Below, piece after piece: positions 56,772 to 64,000 of a DNA stretch of 64,000 bases. Position numbers and translations under genes: made by a program. This DNA is from Dryas octopetala (lineage: Eukaryota; Streptophyta; Magnoliopsida; Rosales; Rosaceae). The stretch lies in NCBI GenBank assembly GCA_963921425.1, contig OY992839.1:11139409-11203408 (forward strand). The letters are read 5' to 3'. The notes beneath the pieces were generated by a model. That model saw only the letters and a program-made list of their open reading frames with translations. It was not told the origin of the DNA and did not search any database. The first letter of the stretch is position 1; each line of letters opens with the position of its first letter.

Positions 56772-57725
56772 TGAAAACTACATTTCATAATAAACAAAAG
56801 ATATATATACATTTGACCTCCAAACATCTGAAAGTTGTTAAGAAATCAGCCAGCAATAACTCAATTGCTAGACTTAAAAAAAAATCCATTTCTAGTTTAT
56901 ATCACTAACATTCCGATCTCTTTATGGAATTAGTACTGAATCACATTCCAAATTTAAAGATATCAACAAATCCCAAGTCCTAAATCTTCACTACCAGTTG
57001 TAATGAGTCTTTGCTTATGATCATGAAGCTGTTAATGACTGAGTATACATTATAAAACAACCAAAAGGGTGAACCAAAAAATAGTTACCACCACTGCAGC
57101 GGTATTAAACTTTCGTATGATACAAGAGACTGTACAGTTTAAAAGCTAACCAAAGTGAGGAAATGAAAAAGGAGGAATTACAAACCAATAAAAGGAACAA
57201 ATCATCAAAAGAATATGCTATCCTCCATGGAGCAACCTCTACCTTTTTCTCTTGGTGTCCAGACTCAATAAGTGCTCAACAAAATTCCCAGATCTAGAGC
57301 AAGAGTAAATGATATTATTGACCATTTACATGTTTGTCACTGTATAGGTCATTTAGAAGGTAGCTTAAACCAAACTGGACGCGGAAATATGAACGCTTTC
57401 CTCATATCCGAAGGTATCCCCTTCTTTCTTGAACCCCAATTCCATGGGTTCTCTTGAGGAATGACTTCCTGTTGAGGGACCAACTTCTCCTCATCACTCT
57501 TCTCCTTTGCCAAGAAGCTATTCGGGTATAAAGAGCAGGAAAACAGAAGCAGAGCAGCGCCAGGAGTAGCAGAGCAACACAGAGTAACATAACATTACGG
57601 AAACCATCCTTCAACATTGGGTCTTTTTGTTCCGTCCATGGAACTCCCCCCACATTCATGCCAAACACTGCAAGAAATACAGAACAAGTGTTTGGTGTGA
57701 AAAGCTTCTTGCTCAAAGTGGAAAC
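56772..57725. repeat. Segmental duplication, copy 2 (source copy)
   Basis: Contains the intact last exon and 3' flank of the CorA-like gene, matching 50551-51500 in the same orientation. It is likely the source because here the exon joins upstream exons in frame. Confidence 0.85.
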
Positions 57726-60501
57726 ATATAAGAAAGCCTCAAAATCCAGTAAATGAAAGGTTATTATGTTAAAGAATAACTTTACCTCCAGTAATGATGG
57801 ATAAAGGAAGGAATATTATAGAAAGGAACGAGAGATAATATAGTTTCCTGTTTATTTGCTCAGCTTGCCAGCTGTCTAGACCAGCCTGTATTGCCGTGAC
57901 ACGATTTGCTATAAAGCCTACATTCTCCTTTAGCCTCCTCAACCGTCCAATCAGCTCTTCAAGAGCAATAGTATCTTCACTGGAAAACCAATGTTTTGAA
58001 GAACATTTTTCTTTGACCCGAGGAAAAACTTGCTCCCCATGAGCAATTACCTGAGCTCAGTAAAATAAATGCAAAACCAATGAGGCTTATTCCACATGGT
58101 TCATTCATAGAACAAGAATTTAAATCAATTAGGAGATACACTTTCAAGCCAATCACATTCTTTTGAACAATCAAGGAACATGCATGATATGAACACACCC
58201 GTAGAGACTAGATGTTTAGGAAACCCCAACACCCATATGACTGATAGAAGAACTATCATGTATTCTAAATTCATGAAATTGGCTCCATCAAAATGGCTAT
58301 ATGGGTTGAACTACAATTAGCCTTGGCCTACTTTTTGCTTTTTGCTATTTTTTTTAGGGTATGTTGCTACTTATCAAAAAGTAGAGCTTGTGAAATCACC
58401 ACTCAAATCTGCAGTAAGGCTTTAATGTGGAAGCAATTTAAAATAACACATAATTCTTCTTCCTTCCACACATGGTAGAAAATAATGGGCTGAAAAACTA
58501 CCTGCAGGAGGCGCTGCAGGTTGAGATGCATTTTAGGAAATCTTCTATCATCTAGCATTTGTTTCTTCAAAGCAAAACCACCTGTTACAAATCAGAACCT
58601 CAGTGCATATTATTCAATCAAAATAAGTTCCAAAATTACATAGAAGATTACACATAAAAATCCACTTTTTTTCTATTTTTTTTATAGCAAAGTATCTATA
58701 TATATATATGAAGGATAATAGGTGGTAAGAACAGAATCAACTTGCAAAGAATTACGCTCTACAAGTTAGAAAGGCTTTCAATTGCGGAAATGATTATGCA
58801 TGGAAAAGCCAACATGCTTAAGAAAATGCAAAGTACTTCACTGAAAAGCACCACAATGGTTACTTGGTCCACTATGGTTAAAAACTTACCTCAAAAGCAA
58901 AACCTTTACTGAGTGCTGTCATAGGAGTTTTAAGGTATCCTTCATGGAAGGCCAGCAAATTATAAGTTTTAGAACTTCATGTGAGTTTTTCACTCATCCA
59001 AATCTGTCTAATGCAATAGAGAGGCTTCCAATGAACATTTGCTATCCACCAAGATTGGAAATACAAACATCAAACTAGACTGATATACTGACTAATGCTA
59101 TGATATATGTATCTTACTAAACAAACATTCTTTTCCTGCTTGACTTATATGAAATGTATATTATGCCCTAATCATTTTAAGTATCTGCGATAATAGATCA
59201 AAAAGCTAAGGATAGTGTAGTCATTGTATATGAAATTTCAGATCCCCCAATGTGAAAAATCTTCTTTTTCGTTTCGTTTTTATTTTTCTTTAATCTTTCC
59301 TTAGTGGTTTTGTTACTTATCGAGTAAAAGTCCTAATAACAAATGTAGATAATGTAGATAATACAATACAAATTATTGACAATTTAAAATGATGTCTTTG
59401 GAAAATATATTTTGAACAAGGGCAAGTCAATTATGCAAAAAGGACAACTCGGTACATGCCACCATTTACTGATGATCTCCCAAGTCAACCAAAAAAGTTA
59501 CCACCTTGGAATTACTTACAATAAAGAACAACACTAATGCAGTAGAAATGTGGAGCATGAAATTTATAAGTTCTATAACATTTTATTTCAAATGAATAGT
59601 CTGAAGGGGAAATAAGGAATTGACTAGAAATTTGTCCAAAAAGCAATATGTTCTGTGATATACAATAAATAGGCAAAAAAATTTGGTAAAGTGAATCTTT
59701 TGGGAGGCAGCTTAAATGTTACAATTGGAACTCACCTTTATCCAACTCAAACTCAACAGAATCCAACTCTATCTCGAGTTTAGTCACAACATCTTGGAGT
59801 TGATCCACATGTGTGTCAACAATATGAACCACAAGATTGGAGACAGATTTTGGCACGGGATTATCGGCCTCCTCAGAGTGATTCATCGTCAATAAGAACT
59901 CAAGAACATGCTCCCTTATTAGAATCCCACTCCTTTCCTTCTGCTCACCTCTATGGTAAGAAGGACTCTCCACACTAGGAATCTCTGAGAGTAGAGATTC
60001 ACCCACTGGTGAGAATCCCAATCTGGGGACACGGCCCAAAGACACAGTTATCACCGAATTCTCAGTAATTCTTGCAGCAATTCTGAATGTGAAATCACTG
60101 GAGGGAGGGCCAGGAGAGTTGACTCTGAAGACAAGAGCCCCATCAACATGCCCACAAAAGGGTCCATTGCTGACAAGTGAGAGAATGTCCTGGAGTTTCA
60201 AAGGCGGGCAAAGAACATCGATGAGGTATTGTGCAGATTGAGATAGTTTCTGATTTCCTTTTGGAAGTTCCACATGGTACCAACAAAACTCATTTCCTCT
60301 ACCCTCTGTAAGATCCCATTCCTTATTGTAAAATTCTCCAAATCCATCAAAGATATAAGCTTTCTTTCTCACCATGCCCCCATAATGATTCCGGTAGCGA
60401 TGGGGCTCTCTGAGAGGAGCTTCTGCAGAGGGCTCTCTGTCCTCTCTGTCCATTTCCTCTGCCTCTCTGCTGTTGACTTGTAGCTCATCAGTTAGCTCCA
60501 T
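57402..60501 (-). CDS. CorA-like Mg2+ transporter family protein (At2g42950-like)
   Basis: Four exons on the minus strand, 60501-59736, 58581-58502, 58050-57786 and 57667-57402, join in frame to 458 residues. A long soluble N-terminal part (HYGGMVRKKAYIFDGFGEFY, then EFCWYHVELPKGNQKLS) and helical segments (LEELIGRLRRLKENVGFIAN) precede two transmembrane helices, LYYLSFLSIIFLPLSIITG and VMLLCVALLLLALLCF. The signature FGMN lies at the end of helix 1, exactly across the exon 3/4 junction. CorA proteins are pentameric Mg2+ channels; GMN forms the selectivity loop. This plant subgroup is distinct from the MRS2/MGT family and its transport activity is not established to my knowledge. A 5' UTR intron (about 60538-61006) is likely. 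Confidence 0.88.
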
Positions 60502-60537
60502 AAATCTATAGCTATTCTTATATAATCAATCTAATTC

Positions 60538-61006
60538 TACAACAATCCTGAAATATATTAAAGTCAATGATATCCAGCCAATCCTAAATCAGCCTTGCCA
60601 CCAATCATATGAAAATCTAATCATTTAAAGGCCCAACACAATATATTGCAGTCTTTCCAAATTCAAAACTGTATGTTACCAATCGCTTTTGGTCCAATTA
60701 CAGAACAAATGCCTAAGATGATGAAGCCAAACCCAATCAGACTGCCCCAAAACCATACAGGAAAGGCTCTTAGATCCAAAAGGAACCAAAATCAATATCA
60801 TTCACCAAACTTGTAACAAACCTTTTGGTATAGAAAAAACCAAGATTCCAAATTCACAATTCATCAATCCCTGAAGAAACACATCATAACTATATTCAAA
60901 TCCCATGCATCCCAAAAAATTGTTAACTAACAGAAACACATCAACAACCAGAATATAAAGAAAAAACCAAGGTACTTAGAAAACTCTAAATTGGATAACC
61001 TTTACC
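60538..61006 (-). other. Probable 5' UTR intron of the CorA-like gene
   Basis: On the minus strand CAATGAG|GTAAAGG at 61006 and GTTGTAG|AATTAG near 60538 form a plausible donor and acceptor upstream of the ATG. No transcript data support it here. Confidence 0.4.
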
Positions 61007-61009
61007 TCA

Positions 61010-64000
61010 TTGAAAGGCTAGAAATCCAGCACCACAGGGCCTAAGCAAGCAAACCCAGATAAGAACCAGCAAAACCCATCAAAGATCACAAGGGAGAGGC
61101 CAGAGAAAAAAAATAATAATAAACCCAGAAAGTCTTTCAGCAGCCACACACGTTATTGAACACTTCCAACAAAGATCATATAATATTAGTTACATTGTGG
61201 AATATTTTGGGAAATAAAATATCGGAGAAAACAAGAAGAAGCCTCACGTTCTGCTTCTGCATATAAACGTCCTGTTGGGAAACTTCCCCCTCCAAAACGA
61301 AAAGAGAGTATCTATCATAAAGAAAAGTAAATTACAAATCAAATAAAGAAAAGTAAATTAATCAAATACTAGTAATGGTACAAATATCATATGGTTTTTA
61401 AGATAATTATTACCACTGTACAAATCATACCGTTTTCGTTTCAAGTATTTATGTCATTACTATATTAATTTTAGTTTGAAGTATTATTGTTGCTTATAAG
61501 CTATAACTTATATGGTATTTTGGGCGATTGAAGAGACAAACAAGTCAGTTCAACAAAAAAAATTTTAAAAAGAGAGAGACAAATAAGGAAAAGGAAAAGA
61601 TAGATTTGTTGTTGGATTTTGTGAGGTGAAAGAGTGAAAACAGGGATTATCCGTGTAGAGAATAGAAATAAATTAATTATAGTAGTAGTTGCACCTAAAA
61701 GCCTCAAATGAGTATAAAGCCAAAAAAAATAAAATAAAAAGTCTTAAACGGGTTAGTTATACAAAAAGAAAAGAAAAAACAAAAAAGCCCAACCTTGATT
61801 TTGGACATTTAGGGTTAAAGGCTTTAAGTTTGTATTGGGCTTCTAATAATTAAAAAAAGTGTATATTCTCTAAGGTTGAAGAAACCAGCCCAAATTAAAT
61901 TTGGGCAAGGAAAGATATGAGGCTTTCACACGTGAGACCTCAACAAAATACCAAAATTTATAAACTAAATTATTTTAAAATCTATTTTACACCCCTAATG
62001 TTAAATAAACCAATCTAATGTTTCCAAATGTTAAAAAGGTCAACCTAATTATAAATATATCCACCTCATTAAAAAAAAGGCGCTCAAATTGGCCAAACAA
62101 AGAGACGCTAAGTGCACATGAAGCGTTGTACGGTGTTAATAGCCACACAGTAACTTTGCAGCAATAGTTACTATTCAACAGTAACTTTGCAACGATAAAC
62201 ATAATAAGGGTTGATGTGACTCCAAGTGTATTTTTTGTGTTTTATGTTGTTTTATGAACTTTTAACATTTTATGTAAGAAAAAGCCTATAAGTATCATAT
62301 TTATGCCTTTTTTTTTTTTTTTTATAATTTTTGTTGCATAGTGAGTATAGTCATTGTTCAATAGCACCCACGTTGCAAAACACCAAAAAAAAAAAAAAAA
62401 AAAAAAGGAACTCAACACATTATTTTATTAAAGTGGATCAATCTATCACCAGTTTTAGAATGGGCTGGCCTATCATGGTATTTTCTACAATGAGCTTTGA
62501 AAAAAAAATTTATATGATATAGGGTTTTTGATCATTAGGCCCCAACTTAAAAAAATTTCTCCCCTTTTTTTTAATCAAAAACTTACAACTCCTCCTAGTA
62601 ATAAACCTAGATCTTTTTTCCATTTATATTTAAGGCATTAGACATTTTTCATGTTTATTTTTAAGCCATCAATCAAAACAAAAACACAAAGCATTTGTAC
62701 ACCTAACGAAAAACCTTCAAGAGTGATAATTGACCCTAGATCGATTAGCATATCTTTGCCAACCGATTCATTACCTGCTAATTAGCTTAAGAATAATGTC
62801 ATATTCATTGTAATCGTCACTAAGAATTATTGTTACAATCAAACAATAACAATGGTTGTAATTGTTAGCCAATATATGTTGTAAGTTGTAACAGAGTAAT
62901 AGCTAGTCACAAAATTAGGGTGGATGCTATTTCATAAGCTTGTACTTTTGTGTTTTGTGTTAGTTCATTAATTTTTTTAAAGTTGTTTTTTATCTATAGT
63001 ATATATCAATTCAACTATTTTTGAGTAGTCACTATTGCTTATTATTGACGAACAGTAACAATGTTTTATATATATATAAAAAAAGGCGATGCCCATGTGA
63101 GCTGATTTGTCAACCTATAATTCTTAGTTTGGCCTAAAAAAAAAATCTAAAAGAAATTAAGAAAAACAAAAAAAAACAAAAGTATTGAGTCATCATTCAA
63201 AGTTATAACTTACTACATCCTAACCCCATAAACATATCTGCATAGCTTTGAATGGATTAAGTTTCTCTTATGACTTTGTTTAATTTTGTTTTCATGCTTG
63301 CTTGGTGCCTACAAACATTGTTCTCGATCTTTCTTGATAAGTCAGTTGATTTTCAATTAATATAGAGGTGGATGTGGTAGTAGAAAGAAGAAGATAAACA
63401 GCATTTAAAGTTATTGTGATTAAGCATTTAAAGTTGAAGGAAAATATAAAAAGGAGAAGATAACAAGCATTATTATTTTTTTAGCTTATATTATAGGTTA
63501 TATACTCATGTCCTCCAATATAATAAAAAATGATAAATATCATTTAATTCAATTTTAAGAGTGCTTAGTTATTCTATATATCCAATTATTGCCCAAAAAA
63601 AGTTGCTTTAATTTAGCCCGTCATCTACGGGTCAACAATAGGTACATTCCAAGTTCAAAGGCGATAAGGTTGATAGATGATATACCAATTTATGGGATCC
63701 AGAAAATGAAGTCTGACTCACAAAATCTCAAAATGGGATGGTTGACACTTGACTAAGGCAACTAGAGTTCACACGATAATTGATGCAAAGACTCAATAAT
63801 TTAGAATCCTTGTTCAAGATTCTGCATCAATGATTCGAGTTGAAATCTCCTATCCCCAAATTGTGAGTTCCCTTTTTGTCACTCATCCTAATTTAATGAC
63901 ATTTGACCAGAACTTCAACAGAAAAGTAACACCGTTAACTTTAATAAAACATATTAAATAAATAAAAGGCCAAATGACACTTTTGGTTACTATAATTTCA
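61010..64000. other. Intergenic to window end, no gene supported
   Basis: Promoter and leader of the CorA-like gene at the left (to about 61300). Beyond it is AT-rich sequence with poly-A/T runs and repeated AGTAACTTTGCA motifs near 62150-62195. All open frames are short and low complexity. Confidence 0.45.

Noticed and set aside
1-64000. tRNA, rRNA or organelle-derived insertions
   Set aside because: I looked for conserved tRNA arm motifs and organelle gene sequences and saw none that I could support by eye; a covariance-model search would be decisive.

Overview
This is plant nuclear DNA: genes with GT-AG introns in an AT-rich background full of small DNA transposons and CT/GA microsatellites. 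Protein sequences and the repeat flavour suggest a woody eudicot, most likely Rosaceae and perhaps Prunus. That placement is an inference from recognition, not a search.

Layout. 1-4.9 kb is intergenic and holds a complete miniature LTR element (TRIM), an inverted-repeat element and short tandem repeats. A single-exon four-EF-hand calmodulin-like gene lies at 4973-5425 (-). 5.6-15.6 kb is transposon-rich: a small unrecognised gene split by a Mutator-like insertion, a CACTA end joined to a second copy of that gene's first exon, two inverted-repeat MITEs and a near-perfect foldback hairpin. A CC-NB-LRR resistance-gene homologue with two frameshifts follows at 15620-19158 (+), then a truncated PPR pseudogene (20088-20618, -) and a three-exon CYSTM gene (22022-23197, +). 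23.2-29.9 kb has no gene that I can support; it contains a complete hAT-type element with an 8-bp target duplication and a palindromic minisatellite.

From 30 kb the window is gene-dense: a BET/GTE bromodomain gene (30014-31889, +), an eight-exon POL5/MYBBP1A-like gene (33992-42115, -) with a LINE tail in one intron, a copia gag remnant (about 44.2-44.9 kb), a six-exon mitochondrial HSP70 gene (45757-49174, -), an intronless E-class PPR gene (51580-53955, -) and a four-exon CorA-like gene (57402-60501, -). The 3' end of the CorA-like gene has been copied about 6.2 kb away, next to the PPR gene, giving a decayed fragment.

The genes are independent housekeeping, signalling and defence loci, not a pathway cluster. 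Exon structures were built by hand from splice signals and reading-frame continuity; all five multi-exon models close in frame. I found no clear new multi-gene system. The most unusual items are the two dinucleotide-loss frameshifts in the resistance gene, the split small gene with its promoter/exon copy at the CACTA end, the GC-rich foldback family with two structurally different copies, and the CorA-tail duplication.
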